Both the position numbers and the translations under genes were made by a program. Below are positions 1 to 11,482 of a stretch of DNA of 64,000 nt, one piece after another. The number at the start of each line of letters is the position of its first letter. Position 1 is the first letter of the stretch. Where the stretch lies: positions 4,464,001 to 4,528,000 of the forward strand of contig CM065309.1 in the NCBI GenBank assembly GCA_033032175.1, in the 5' to 3' direction. The notes beneath the pieces were generated by a model, which was not told where the DNA came from, did not search any database, and saw only the letters and a list, made by a program, of their open reading frames with translations. Origin of the DNA: Saturnia japonica. Taxonomy: Eukaryota; Arthropoda; Insecta; Lepidoptera; Saturniidae.

Positions 1-394
1 TGAAGACATCGTACACACGGTATACGGTTGAGTGTTTTTCTTGTTAGGTTATCTCATGACAAGAAGCTCAAAAATTATTAAGTGGGTACTAAATGATAAA
101 CTGTGACTTTAATATTATTTAAGCGTTGAAGACATTTCATAAATTTTAATTAAAATTCTAGTACACTTTAGCACATAATACAAATAAAAAGGAAATGCAT
201 AGTATTTCATTTAAAAGCTCTTATAGCAATTTCCATAACATACGTCTTCACCTTAACTAGGATTGGCCTGAACAGACATGATCGCCAACGTGGGGACGCT
301 ATGCGCACATACTAAATACTTACCAATGGGTGATTGTAACGCTCGTTCGAACGTTGGTGCCAACGTGTGGATCTGGCCTTCTTGTAATAGAATC
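1..394. other. AT-rich intergenic, no gene seen
   Basis: I see no coding or RNA signal here. The short ORF from 278 has no recognisable protein and runs into the (GAA)-ended repeat that follows. Confidence 0.5.
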
Positions 395-665
395 TTGGAT
401 AATGCCGGAGTTTTTAGCGGGATCTCAAACTGTCATGTAGTGTTTTTTTTGTTTTTTATTCATAAATTTGTGTTGTTTGAAACTTGGCATTTTGCATAAT
501 ATAGCTTGGTTATTGTGCACAAGTGAAGTGGATTGGAAATAATAACAAGAAAGCCTCAATTTAGTTAGAATACTAAAATCATCATAGAAACTATATTCAC
601 TCGATAACGGCAGTAATGGTCTTCAATAAAAAAAACTATTTGCCATGTTACGAAGAAGAAGAAAA
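395..665 (+). repeat. dispersed repeat, (GAA)n-ended family, copy 1
   Basis: This is one of six copies in the window of an unclassified family about 330 bp long. The shared order is a 'gggtttttgacgggatctc'-like start, a block reading roughly 'gcacaagtgaagtggatt', then 'aaactccctggaaagtttt', 'gccaccatcttgtt' and a short 'gaagaagaag' end. Other copies are at 2520-2770 (minus), 10310-10640, 46285-46615, 55200-55370 and 57335-57520. The simple-repeat 3' end suggests retroposition, perhaps a SINE or LINE tail. No tRNA-like head is visible. Confidence 0.6.
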
Positions 666-698
666 ATTCTAATACCTCCGCCCTACTGTATTAATAAC

Positions 699-1567
699 TA
701 GCTGTGTCCTACGGTTTCACCCGTGTTAATTTTTATACGACAAATGCTGCGCCGCCAACGCACCTGTGTAGTCTATCATAATTGTTCTTCCCGCAAGTAG
801 ATACAAATGATTTTAATTTTTCATTAACTCCTGAACTATGTGTCCAAATAGCATACTCTAAAGAGCAAAATTTAACTTCATAAAATTGTCTTTATGATGA
901 ACTAACTTGTGTTCGTAAGGATTAATATGACATGTCTAAAAGTAATGCTTATAAATCACTTTTTAATTTTCAACAAATCTTTGTAATAAAATACCTTATT
1001 GTGGCTTAGGTATAAGAGATAGACATATACTATCGCAAACTTTTTTTTTATATTCTAAAGATCAATATTTTTGTATAACATCGTAGTTCTGTATCATTAA
1101 ATATTACACCAGCACACGCGGATAAAGCAGTTCGGGATGGCCTCAACTTCCGACGTACTGTTATGTCCCTGGATTGCACCCTTCCTAGCCTAGTCAGCTG
1201 CCTATGCTGCTGACACACCATTTCCACTCCCTTCCTTTCATATCTCGACCCACTACCCAGTCAGTGTTCGCCTATCCTTCAAACCACGCACTCGCGACTT
1301 AAATCAATAAAAAGTTCTTTAAATTCTAATTCCTTTTTTTTTTAGTTAAGTGATTTAATCTTTTTTTAAAAACCTAATCGTGAACCCGATTATAACAGTA
1401 CGTAATAAAAATCAATATTTAAGGCTAGCTGAGAGTTATAGCCTAATGTTAGATAGTCTATACTATTCCTCGTGAGTCTGGTCATCAGATACAAAAATAA
1501 TTTTAGATCCAGAGATTATCGTGTTTATACAAACAAACAAAAAAAAATCCGCTTTATTATATTAGTT
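699..1567 (+). repeat. A-family LINE-like dispersed repeat, copy 1
   Basis: Begins 'ctagctgtgtcctacggttt' and ends in the poly-A/'gctttattatattagt' tail shared by five copies (3204-3840, 37317-38665, 53815-54365, 54825-55195). Blocks such as 'aattatttaatttttcatta', 'gtaaggattaatat' and 'aaataatttttcgaatccga' recur in the same order. No protein is encoded. A stretch of about 240 bp at roughly 1158-1400, pyrimidine-rich and with no counterpart in other copies, looks like an insertion. Family assignment (RTE or CR1 tail, or a SINE) is inference. Confidence 0.6.
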
Positions 1568-1989
1568 TAAATAACATAACCATAATGTTCTTTCTTCTGA
1601 AATAATTTTACGTACCAATTTAAATTAAAATGGTAATGCTATTCTTATAGAGGTCAATAACAGCGGTGAAACAAAAAGCTATTATCCTAATAAAATGAAA
1701 GTTCCAAGTTTAAGACCAGTATATAAATCAGACAAGAAAGAAAAGTCTATCCGAAGAATTAAATCCCAAGAGAGCGAACATATTTTATTCACAAATATCA
1801 CTAACAAAATGTACTCAAACATATATTTCATAATAATGATACTTGGAAACATAATAACATTAGTACAAATTGATATGATTTGTTAGATAAATAAAAACTC
1901 AAGAACTACATAATCTTTATATTGTAGTGGATGTAGCCCACGATTTTGTTAGAGTTTTTTAATCCAAATAAGGTGAAAAACAAACAAAC

Positions 1990-2050
1990 AAACGTAGAGC
2001 CTCCCTGGTGGTAAGCGGTTATCGTAAGCTTATGGGTGCTTGTTTTTTAT
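1990..2050 (+). repeat. fragment of 'gtaagcggttaccgtagc' repeat family
   Basis: The segment 'ctggtggtaagcggttatcg' matches blocks at 16015-16265, 17675-17875 and, inverted, 53150-53310. The family is common-looking and non-coding, and its class is unresolved. Confidence 0.4.
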
Positions 2051-2519
2051 GCAAAACAAAAAACATTAAATGCTAAAATGTGCATTGCTGCATGCATTGC
2101 TAAAATGTACAACGCAATGACCACAACTTTTTCTATACGTGTTCTAATCTCTACCGTGATATTGAGCAGAGCAGAGTACTGCGGGCAATCGCAGCCAAAT
2201 ACCCTTGTCATGTTACGGCGGTGATAGAATTTTCAAAGCTCCTTGGGAAAGGGGGGTCTCGGTCGGCAACTCGTTAGTAATAGGTACATATGGTGTGACA
2301 AGCGTCCATAGGCTTGTTTGCCACCTTAGTTTTATTTTTTTAAATATGACCATAATATTAGCCTTTTTGTCGTTTCAAATGTCGTAGATCAAAAGCAAGC
2401 ATTATTAAGCGTTGTAGCGTCTAGCAAAATAATTTTTTTCTTGTTTTTATTCTACTTGATTTGGTGCCGCAGAAAGCTCTCGCCGATGTCATTATGTTTA
2501 AGTCTTCATAATGTTTTCT

Positions 2520-2770
2520 AATATTCAAAGTGGGTCCAACAAAATGGTGATTCCCTTGTTAGAACTATCTAGGGAGTTTTTGTGACATCTTAAAACGAAT
2601 GTTTCCAGTTTTAGTTTATAATCTACTTCAACTGTGCACAATAACCAGGCTATATTAGGCAAAATGCCACCAATATTACATAATATAGGGTCAAAGAATA
2701 TACGTTAATGAATTAAAAACAAAAACCACAACATGGTGGTAGCTCAGGATCCCGTCAAAAACCCCAAAGG
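2520..2770 (-). repeat. dispersed repeat, (GAA)n-ended family, copy 2
   Basis: Reverse-complement copy of the family at 395-665. The blocks for 'aacatggtggtagctcag', 'gcacaataaccaggctat' and 'gttagaactatctagggagt' appear in inverted order. No coding content. Confidence 0.55.
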
Positions 2771-3203
2771 AACTTTAAAAAGTTTCCAATTTAGCTTAGA
2801 TCCTACAGCAATAATCTGAGGATATATATTACAAATTGACCGCTACAATCACTGCAATAAATCGTCATCAATTTGTTCCGTATAGTGTCATCAACTTTTT
2901 AAGTAAGCACTGCTAGCAACAACAATGACAATATTATGATATGATATATTACTATAAATGGAATTTTCTTTTGTTCGGTCAACCACCCTCAGTACAATAG
3001 GCATACATATCAAAGGGTATAATCGGATGTAAAGCTCGTGGAGCGATCCTAAGTACCAGCTTTTTGCGTATGATAAAAGAGTTATTTGAACAATAATAAT
3101 TCTTCTGTATCCTTATTGTTAAAAAACATAAAAATATTTGATATGCTTAGTATTTACGTACTAAATAAAAATATTTTCTCTGTGCTGTATATATAATATT
3201 TAC

Positions 3204-3840
3204 TAGCTATGCCCCACGGTTTCACCTGTGTTATTTTTTTACAACAAACACCTCAACGCCAACGCACCCATGTGTCCTATCATATTTGTTATTCCCGCAA
3301 GTACAAATTATTTTAATTTTTCATTATCTCCTAAACTATGTGTCCAAATAGCATACTCTAAATAACAAAAATATAACTTCATAAAACATGATCATAAATT
3401 TATGATCAAGTAACTTTTGTTTGTAAGGTAAGGATTAATACCTATGCCATGTCTAAAAATAATGCCTAGAAATCACTTTTTAATTTTCAACAAATCTGTG
3501 TCACAAAATACTTTATTATGGTTTATGTATAAGAGATAGGCGTATGCTGTGGCTGACTTTTTTAAATATATTAAGGAACAATATTATTGTAGAACATTGT
3601 ATTTCCGTATCATTAACGATTACGCCAGCGCACGCGGTTAAAGCAGTTTGGGAGGGCCTGGACTTTCGACTTACGTAACAAAAATTACTATTTAAGGCTA
3701 TCTGAGAGTTGTAGCCTATACTATTGCTCTGGAGTCTGGCTATCATTTACAAAAATAATTTTTCGAATCCGATTGGTAGTTCCAGTGATTAGCGTATTTA
3801 AACAAACAAAAAAAAATCCACTTTATTATATTAGTATAGC
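3204..3840 (+). repeat. A-family LINE-like dispersed repeat, copy 2
   Basis: Second, more complete copy of the family at 699-1567, running from 'tagctatgccccacggtttc' to the 'aaacaaacaaaaaa' and 'ctttattatattagtatag' tail without the extra pyrimidine-rich insertion. Confidence 0.65.
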
Positions 3841-4614
3841 TACGAAACTAAGGAGCTGAGCAGTAAACTTGAACGTTAATCAATCCGGCAAGTTGTAGGC
3901 AAGTACGGGAAGTGAGAACAACGTCTAGCCTATACAGGTGCGTGGCCGGCAAAATGGTGGAGAATTGGTCGAATAAATTTAACACAAGAGAATTCGTATG
4001 ACACAGCTAGTAAATAAACATAAAATAAAATACAATTTCCCACAATTTTCATTTTGGCAATAGTGCCGGAGGCCTCGTTTAGTTACGCCGCCGCACCGCG
4101 TCGCGTCGCTCCGGACCTCCGACGAGCTTAGGCTGATTATATAGTGGCGCTTACGGCCAACGCGTTTGGTAAGCGTTACTTAAATGCTCGCTGATGGGCC
4201 GCGCAAACTGCGTAACGAGTTTAGTTACTCTCGCGCGGTCCGTCGTCTTGTAAAAATGGGAATATGAACATGTAGAAGAACTATTGCAAAGGGAGGATTT
4301 TCCCTTTGCAATAGTTCTTCTACACTGGTGACCCCGAGCATGAACGTCAGCACAACCTTCTTCGCACAGCTACATCGTGACATCATCATCACTTCCACAA
4401 GCTTTCGAGCAGCGAGTCATACAGCCAGCCAGCATCCACGGCTACTTCGGGTATCCTGACCACCAGCATGTAGCGGACGCGCATTCCTGGTCATCACCCA
4501 CAGCCTTCTCAGCGACCTTGGCACAGCACACTGCACTTCGGCCGGTCAGCAAGTAGAGACGCACTTCTCTCCTGGTCGACGCAGCAGCCAGTCACTACGC
4601 AGCACTGCAACACT

Positions 4615-4770
4615 CCGACTCACTGGAGCATTCTTGCAGCATCACCCCGACTCACTGGGGCATCACCCGGACTCACTGGGGGCATCATCCCGACTCACTG
4701 GGGCATCACCGCAGACAGTTCCGACTCACCGTGAACTATGCGGCATCTGGTTCCGACTCACTGGAACATC
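4615..4770 (+). repeat. minisatellite inside LTR element
   Basis: About six imperfect copies of a 19-23 nt unit, consensus 'ccgactcactggggcatca', occur within the internal region of the LTR element. Some copies are contiguous and others are separated by short spacers. They are not maintained in one open frame. Confidence 0.7.
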
Positions 4771-4973
4771 CCACTGGCCCGGCAAGCATCACTAGATGAT
4801 CTATGGACGACTCAACCTGCTATCGACCTCCGGTCTCGGAGGGGAGTGATGTAGCGACATCTACATAGCGACACACAGCGACATCTATCGAGCCACATAC
4901 GACGCATCCTACATCGCGCTTTAGAAATTAACTCTTCAATTGAGTGTATATACAACAACCCGACTACAACCGT

Positions 4974-5306
4974 CCATTCCGATTATCAAATACACATACG
5001 CATGGTCCACTCCTTCCTCCCAGGAGGAGGGGAACGTGCATATGAGTATATATTAGTTAGCTCGAATTCTCATAGGATTAGGGAATTAGTTAGATCGCGA
5101 CTTTTTCGCATTCGCGACGACCGCCCGAGCCGAGATTCGGCCACTCTGGCACCCTCGTGCGGGTCGTCACAAACTTTCGCGGCTGAGTGCCCTAAGCGCT
5201 CGCCCCCAAGTCCGGTGAAGCTGTAAAAGCCGCAGCGGCTCTGTTTTAGGATAGGGCCCCTAAGGCTAACAGTGTAGTCAGTAAAAAAAAAAAAAAAAAA
5301 AAAAAA
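4974..5306 (+). mobile_element. jockey-type LINE, 3' end only, in the LTR
   Basis: A 5'-truncated LINE copy consisting of 3' UTR sequence and a 24-nt poly-A tail (5283-5306). It is flanked by the 8-bp duplication ACAACCGT (4966-4973 and 5307-5314), which is a single site in the uninterrupted LTR at 38081-38258. Blocks such as 'ttccttctttcctcccagga', 'aagctgtaaaagccg' and 'cccctaaggctaacagt' match the 3' UTR of the longer copy at 22315-23789. The short ORFs on either strand here are shadows. Confidence 0.85.
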
Positions 5307-5639
5307 ACAACCGTTGGGCAGCTGCCCGCCAGACATAACACCCGTCTGGTCGGAGGATCCTCCCTTTGCAATAGTTCTTCTACAAACATAAGACAACTAG
5401 CGGCACGTCCAATCAGCGTGTAAATGTGACGCTCTTTGACCGTAGTAGGGGTGGCAACCGTGCGCAGCCAGGAAGCGCTGGCGACACAATCACGGTTTAT
5501 TGACAGCGCGGGTCAGACGCGTAACATAAAACTAGAGTAGATAATACAAATATTTGTCGCATTTGCGCCCGCGACGCTTAGGGTACGCGCGGTTACAAGC
5601 GTAACTATAAAATTAGCCTTATTTCGCCACTGTACATAC

Positions 5640-6640
5640 GTAAATGTATGGACGTAGGTAAAATATTTTCGGAAAATGTAATTTTCTTACACGTTATACC
5701 CATATACAGGTATTTGCAAGTCACGCATTCAAATTACAATTGATATAACTTGATAAATGTGTATTTTCCGCGTGAATTTGTAACATTCGATAACGTTTCC
5801 TAGAACTGGTGGTGCTTAAAAGAGCTTACTTTAAAAAAGGACTGGAAAAAACACTTAATTTTCTGATTATTATTGTAGTTTCAGAATTGACAAAAATAAA
5901 CAAGTGTACTTTAAGTAATTTTATGAATCACATAATTAGTAATTTTACTCTTCATATTACCTATATTTAACTTACATTGTACATATTTACTATCTTTACA
6001 TACAAGACTGAATGTCTTCGACTACTAGGACTATTCCACTTCCATAAATGGGATAATAATATGACCTTTCATTTGAAGCACGTTCAACTTTCATAGTAAT
6101 TTCCTATTTAACAGAACTTTAAAACCTCAATCTGTGTTCTAGTCGCAAACTTTCACTCCAGCGCCCAATAACAAAGACCGACGTGTTGAAATAGCTTCAA
6201 ACCTAAAATATATAAATTCAATACATCACTATAATGATAGAATTCAGATTATTACTCGTCTTACATTGTCATTGAAAAAGACCCAATAGTTCGCTTATAG
6301 TTTTCACATATAGGTACATAGCCGAGACCTAAATGCCAAATTGCGTACCTACTATGAATTTGTTATATATTCGCGGCATTAACATAGAGGCCCAAACTGT
6401 TTTGCTTGCCTTGTTTATCAGGGTACAGATCAGAGACCTAAAGTCAAAAACGTTACATTATATTAGTATTTCGGCAACGTAGGTACGTACCTAAGGCAAA
6501 AAAAAAACACGACCACTCACACTGAATCCGTTTGTATTTACAATACCGTTTGTATATTTTATAATTCCATTCTAGTGTCATTAAAATATAATGTAATTAA
6601 ATCCCAAGTTCAAAATCTCCTCTTACTCCATGAATTAGGT
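5640..6640. other. AT-rich intergenic, nothing recognised
   Basis: No long ORF, no exon-like segment bounded by splice sites and no repeat shared with the rest of the window could be found. Confidence 0.4.
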
Positions 6641-6649
6641 TTTTGAGAT

Positions 6650-6850
6650 CCCATCGTGGCGTATTGGTAGTAAGTGGTCGCGGGTTCGATCCCTGCGTTT
6701 TACTGACATTTGTGTGATGAGCATAATAATTGTCAGTTGTGTGTACGTGTTAAATATCTATATTATATGTATGTATATCAGCTCTTTAGTTATATATACA
6801 AGCATTGCTTAGTTTAGAATTAAATGGCCGTGTGTGAAATTGTGTTCCCA
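6650..6850 (+). repeat. tRNA-headed SINE
   Basis: Starts with a polymerase III-type head: an A-box-like 'tggcgtattggtagtaagtg' and a B box 'gggttcgatcc' about 30 nt later. A non-tRNA body follows ('gacatttgtgtgatgagcat', 'gtatgtatatcagc'). Anticodon-arm spacing and the missing acceptor pairing argue against a functional tRNA gene. Confidence 0.55.
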
Positions 6851-7309
6851 CCATAATAAATCCCAATACCGACATCAGATTTGATCATAATGACAGATAG
6901 GAAAAATTACGTCAAGGACGGGGATATTAGATGGTAATTATAAACGCTGCGCCGGATAGATAGATACTTACGTGTAGATAGATATACCTACGGATCGATC
7001 GCCGACGACAGTTGGACCAAATCGTTCTCTCAAATACGTTTAAGATTGATGTTTTATAATTACTTGGGAAAAACCAATGTATAATGTTTTCTCTTTATGG
7101 TGTTATTTCTCTCTATATTACTCGCCTGATATTAAAGTGACAATGTCATTGAAGATGAATTGATGACAGATTACACATTTCATATTTTATCTTAAATACT
7201 TTACAATCATACGATGGGTTCATCTCGTAGTTTTCTTTATTTCGAAAGCTTAGGGTTATTTAAACTGCCACAGAATCATTAGGTATCCCTTAAAAATGTA
7301 AAATGTCAG

Positions 7310-7490
7310 TTTATATAGGTACACGTATGTACTCGGAAACAAAAAAAGGAAAAACACATATCTAGATAAACTTGGAATGTAAAACATTATCTAAATCTAA
7401 AGTTTCATCGAAATCATTAGAGCCGTTTCCGAGAAACCAATTACATATATATACAAGAATCGCTCACTTAATATAATAAGATAATACGAT
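7310..7490 (+). repeat. LINE 3'-tail-like repeat
   Basis: Carries the phrase 'agtttcatcgaaatcattag' followed by 'agccgtttccgagaaaccaa', a standard 3' tail motif of insect non-LTR elements. Similar text recurs at 13965-14045 and near 15050. No coding sequence remains. Confidence 0.45.
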
Positions 7491-7594
7491 ATTGAACAAT
7501 TTGCATGAATAGGTAAACGTGACATAGGTAAGTACTAAGTAATAACACAGAATATACATATAGTAAGTAGGTAGCTCCTGCTTTAATAATAATA

Positions 7595-7985
7595 TCAGCA
7601 TGTAAGTGTCCCACTGTTGGGCAATAAGGCCTTGTCCCATGGAAAGGCACAAGCTTAATCACTATCTAATACTAGAGTTAATCACTATCTTAAGCATAAT
7701 CGCCGCGCCGCGCCGGTCCACGATGTACTGACGATTTCAAATACTGAGAATTCAACAGTTCTATATTTTGCCCATTCCCATATACAGTGCTACGGTACTA
7801 GAACAACATTTATCAAGCGTTCACAGGTTTCCTCACGATATTCTCCTTCGCTGTCAGCCAATCCCGGAGTTTCAATCTGCTTTCATCGAATTAAAATGCC
7901 GCGGTTGCACACCAGTCTACCACCACGACTTATGCGGACTCGTATCTTGTATTTCGGACCTCCTATGCGGGCTATAAAATTTTAT
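7595..7985 (+). repeat. composite dispersed repeat ('cccactgttgggcaataagg')
   Basis: Contains 'gtcccactgttgggcaataa', 'ggtttcctcacgatattctc' and a GC-rich 'cgccgcgccgcgccgg' tract. The first two phrases are widely repeated in lepidopteran DNA as far as I know. The 69-codon ORF here shows no conserved protein and I treat it as a shadow. Confidence 0.45.
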
Positions 7986-8009
7986 TTTGAAGCAATTTTT
8001 TTACAGTAG

Positions 8010-8275
8010 ATTTAGCTTGATGGCCACAAACTCACCTGATCTTAAGTGACGATGTGGCCCAAGATGATACGCTTAATCTAGTGAGAAAATTGGTTCTCAA
8101 GTGCTGCTGCCGGAAAATACCTATAGGTGTGCTCGGCGACAGATTTTTAACTTAAGTTTTTAGATGTTTTCCTTCAGCGAAAGCTCAGGTTCATTGCAGG
8201 GATTCGAACTCACGTCGATCGACGCGAAGTCCGTACACGCTACCAACTGAGCCATCATTCCTTTTCGACGACATC
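8010..8275 (-). repeat. tRNA-derived SINE, family S, copy 1
   Basis: On the minus strand the head reads 'aatgatggctcagttggtag' with a B box 'gagttcgaatcc', then 'ctgagctttcgctgaaggaa' and a body with 'aatctgtcgccgagcacacc' and 'cacctataggt', ending with 'aagatcaggtgagtttgtgg'. The same order is seen on the plus strand at 20040-20345. The tRNA-like part is the SINE head, not a free tRNA gene. Confidence 0.75.
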
Positions 8276-8699
8276 GTAAAATACCTACTTGATGATAATA
8301 ATTAATAATAATATTAGCTATATATAAAAACTAGATAAACTAGATAGTTTATGTAAAGTAAAAATTGTACTTTCGTTCTGTAATTTCTAATTATTGTTTA
8401 TATCTACAACTCATGATTATGGTGTCCTCACAGACGTATGCGCCGACGGCGATACCCTGTCAATTTCTAACATTCGCGTTTCTAGATCGTGCACAAATGT
8501 GAATAGCGAAACCGAACATGTTCTTAAAAATTCGATCGCATGTGATGCTGTAAAGTTATCCACTAGAATTGTATTTAGGAGGCCTTCGTGGTTAAGAATA
8601 TATTGATATTACTTAGAAAATATTAAATATTTAACTGTATTAAAAAAATAAAGGGCTTATATTAACATTTATTTCAGTTAATGCTTTTTATGCAGGCAA

Positions 8700-8890
8700 A
8701 TTGACTGTACTGTCTCACATGGTGTGCACAGTGCAATTCAAACAACGGCGACCACCGAGAAATCGAAATCTGATGGCGGTTGGATGGCGGATACATAAAT
8801 ATCTCTTCACGTTACGCTTGAAGGACCCGATGTCATAAGAACGAGAGAACACATTGACCGGGAGTTGGTTCCACAATTACACGGTACAAC
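8700..8890 (+). repeat. dispersed repeat, family U, copy 1
   Basis: Shares 'caacggcgaccacc', a segment like 'atggcggatacataaatatc' and 'accgggag..ggtt.cacaa' with copies at 15500-15690 and 36320-36460 (same strand) and 17300-17430 and 43430-43520 (opposite strand). Non-coding; class unknown. Confidence 0.5.
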
Positions 8891-10300
8891 AAGTATATTC
8901 CAATTTAAAGTGGCTATCTTGAAAACAGATATTCTATAAGACTTAATATAAAAAAAAAAAAAAGAGAAAAACATAACATAACATTAAAATATTTTTACGC
9001 ATTTTCTTACAGCTCGATCATAAAATGATGTTGTAATTCAGTAGGATTATAAGATCTTTAATGAGATTGGGTTTTCAACACAATGGAAGAAGGCACCCTT
9101 CATCAATTTAGCTGTCACAAATCCCGATCATATCGCACAATACGATCAAAACACCTTAGGCGACGTTCACACAGTTGATACGTAATGTATCCGCTGCGCG
9201 CCGCGCCACCACTTCGTGTTGCAAAGATAAAATTATATTAGAAAAAAAAATGTAAAATCTCGAATGCGTCCCATACGTGCCATCGACTTAAGCTGACGGT
9301 ATGTGGGTGACCTAATTTTACCCCAAGTTATTACTCAAGTTATTATGGGGAGTCATGACGTGATCTATGGGGATTTGTTCGGGCCGTATGGAAGGAATAT
9401 TTGCCGGCAAAAAAGTTTGAAAGATATCATCACTTAATAATATTTCTTCTCACTCGAGTGCGTGTTGATTTTAATCACACACTTTGATTCATCTTAGGTG
9501 GATAATGGGCAACGTTGCTACATTTTTTAGTCGGGCTAAGCGGGATTTTAAAAAACCTTTCGAGTAAAAAAGCGGAATTCTTTCGTCGAAAGCAGGACCT
9601 TATAAAAAAACGTAAACAATCATTAGTTTTTTACTAAATTTCCTTTTAATTAAATTTGAAATTAAGTTTACAGTGATGATAGATAGCCATAGAAAATGAA
9701 TTTTAATGAAAATACGTTACTTTACTATCATAATAACAATAAATGTATCTGGTTCACCCTGTATGGCAATTATGTCTTTAGATGAATACATTATAAATAA
9801 GTAATACCAGTCGTGTTACTTAATCAAAATTATCTAGAGATTTAACTTTTTTTAAACTTCCTTTACTTTGCACCACTAAGTAATCCCCGATATGTGGAAC
9901 TAACACTGGACTAAGCGGAACTAAATCTAATCGAGCTGTCCTAGCAACGCTGGTACATGGTATGGATATTTGAAACAAATGAATTAGTTGGTAATGCGTC
10001 ATTATTAACTTTTTTGGTATTTGCAGGTCCGTTTGCCATCAATGGTAACGATATTGATGGACACTAATTGTTATTTATCACTGATGGACACCATGTAATA
10101 CAGTAATTTTGGTAAACCGATCATAAAAACTTTTTTTATAAACATTAAGACTATCCCTACCTTAATCTTAATACATTGATGCAACTATTATGTCACGGTT
10201 AGTAATTAATGAGGAAACGCCTGACTAAATCTTTATAGCAATACACAAACAACAAATATCAAGCGTAAACTGTTAAATGTTTATCTTTTTATATAAAATG
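8890..10300. other. intergenic, no gene seen
   Basis: AT-rich with one CpG-rich spot near 9190-9215 ('gctgcgcgccgcgccacc'), a motif that also occurs at 7695, 29670 and 43030. No exon-like segment found. Confidence 0.4.
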
Positions 10301-10309
10301 ATTGAGGTA

Positions 10310-10640
10310 TGCTATTGAGTTTTTGGATGGTCTGGAAGTGACATGTAGTGGTTTTTATTTTTAATTCGATAACTTAGGTTTTTGACCTTATATATGTAAT
10401 ATTGGTGGCGTTTTGCGTAATATAGTTTGGTTTTTGTGCATAAGTGAAGTGGATTATAAATATAAGCTGAAAGCATTCATTCTGATATCCCACAAAATCT
10501 TCCTAGAAAGTTCTAATAAGGGAGCCACCATCTTGTTAGGATACTAAATCGTCATAACCCATGACACTATAATTCACTCGATAATGGCAGTATTGGTCTT
10601 CATTAAAGAGGACCGGTTGCCAAGTTAGGAAGAAGAAGAA
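10310..10640 (+). repeat. dispersed repeat, (GAA)n-ended family, copy 3
   Basis: Nearly full-length copy from 'gagtttttggatggtctgg' through 'gcataagtgaagtggatt' and 'gggagccaccatcttgttag' to 'aggaagaagaagaagt'. Confidence 0.6.
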
Positions 10641-11432
10641 GTAGAAGAGTTTTACTATTGTCCGCGCATCATATATTTTTGTTTTACTACTTAGATACAT
10701 GGTCCTTTTCAAAATAAAAAATATCACCATATTTTAAAGCACTATATGTTCAGATATTTTCTTGCCATAGTGTAATTTATTAATCTCCAAAGAATAAAAG
10801 TTTAGATACCTATTTCAAATTTCTCAGATCTGTGTTAAATTTGATGCTATGACATAATATGATAAAAATATGAACATAATAATAAAAGATTTATTATAAA
10901 AAGCGAGAACTTATTTCATACAATCTACCCACAGATTTACCTTTTTCTTAAATCTGTGAATCTACCATTGTATCATGACTTACACATCAAAGAAGTTAAA
11001 TGATAATGGAATCGTATCGTTATGTTGATTTTTCATTTCCAAGAAAATATATAAAATAAAGTAGAAATAAATGACTACAAAATAAATTTTATGTATAAAA
11101 AAATTAAAAAATTGTAAGTTATTTATATAAAAATGTATAAAATGTATGTTTTGAACAAACAAGTGTAATACTTTGCCATACCCTATTCAGAGTCCATGTA
11201 TTCGGATAATTTACAATTTAAGAACAAAATTAAATGTACATACATTATGCAAATGGTTAGTTAAATAATATTGACACTGGCATAATATTTCTGTACTTTG
11301 GTTACTGTCAAGTGACATTTGTCATTACTATCAAAAGAATGATGTCAATAATGTCAAATAAAAATAATTTCATTTACACAAGTACAATTTAGTGTATTTT
11401 AATGCAAACCATTTAATTAGAAATAAATAAAA

Positions 11433-11482
11433 ATGGTTACAAATCAAAAATACAGTTATGGTTATACGCCGTTGATGTCTGG
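11433..11482 (+). CDS. small membrane protein, exon 1
   Basis: Codes residues 1-16 plus two bases of codon 17. Donor is GTAAGT at 11483. Confidence 0.7.

Larger units (their letters stand above)
4271..5384 (+). mobile_element. internally deleted LTR retrotransposon (TRIM-like)
   Basis: The element is flanked by the 4-bp duplication AACA (4267-4270 and 5385-5388). The right LTR starts with TGTAGCGACATC at 4850, directly after a purine-rich tract (4838-4849), and ends TTCTACA at 5384. The primer-binding region follows the left LTR end (tggtgaccccgag, from 4326). The 5' LTR is not a normal copy: 4271-4324 holds two 24-nt LTR 3' ends facing each other across a 6-nt spacer. The interior of about 525 bp has no gag or pol. 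It carries at least five copies of a 'ccgactcactggggcatca' repeat. The 4-bp duplication suits a Ty3/gypsy-type integrase, but no protein supports a class. The right LTR is split by a jockey insertion. Confidence 0.75.
4060..5632. mobile_element. CpG-rich TIR element (hAT-like MITE?), interrupted
   Basis: The sequences at about 4060-4266 and 5389-5632 are much richer in CpG than their surroundings. Each holds a copy of the same motif in opposite orientation: 'aggctgattatatagtggcg' at 4130-4149 and, inverted, 'aagcgtaactataaaattag' at 5597-5616. The right end reads '..ttatttcgccactg', the mirror of a CAGTGGCG-type hAT terminus. Taking out the LTR element inserted at 4271-5384 leaves about 450 bp with no coding sequence. 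The left boundary is uncertain, and I could not find a convincing 8-bp target duplication, so the hAT label is inference. Confidence 0.45.

Noticed and set aside
5002..5396. ORFs on both strands over the nested jockey/LTR block
   Set aside because: They cross the LINE tail, its poly-A and the LTR; the minus-strand one contains a phenylalanine run made by the poly-A tail.
6660..6710. Possible tRNA gene
   Set aside because: A and B box-like text is present but no acceptor stem pairing and the sequence continues into a SINE body. The same holds for the heads at 8200-8270, 20045-20110, 49640-49700 and 58384-58444.
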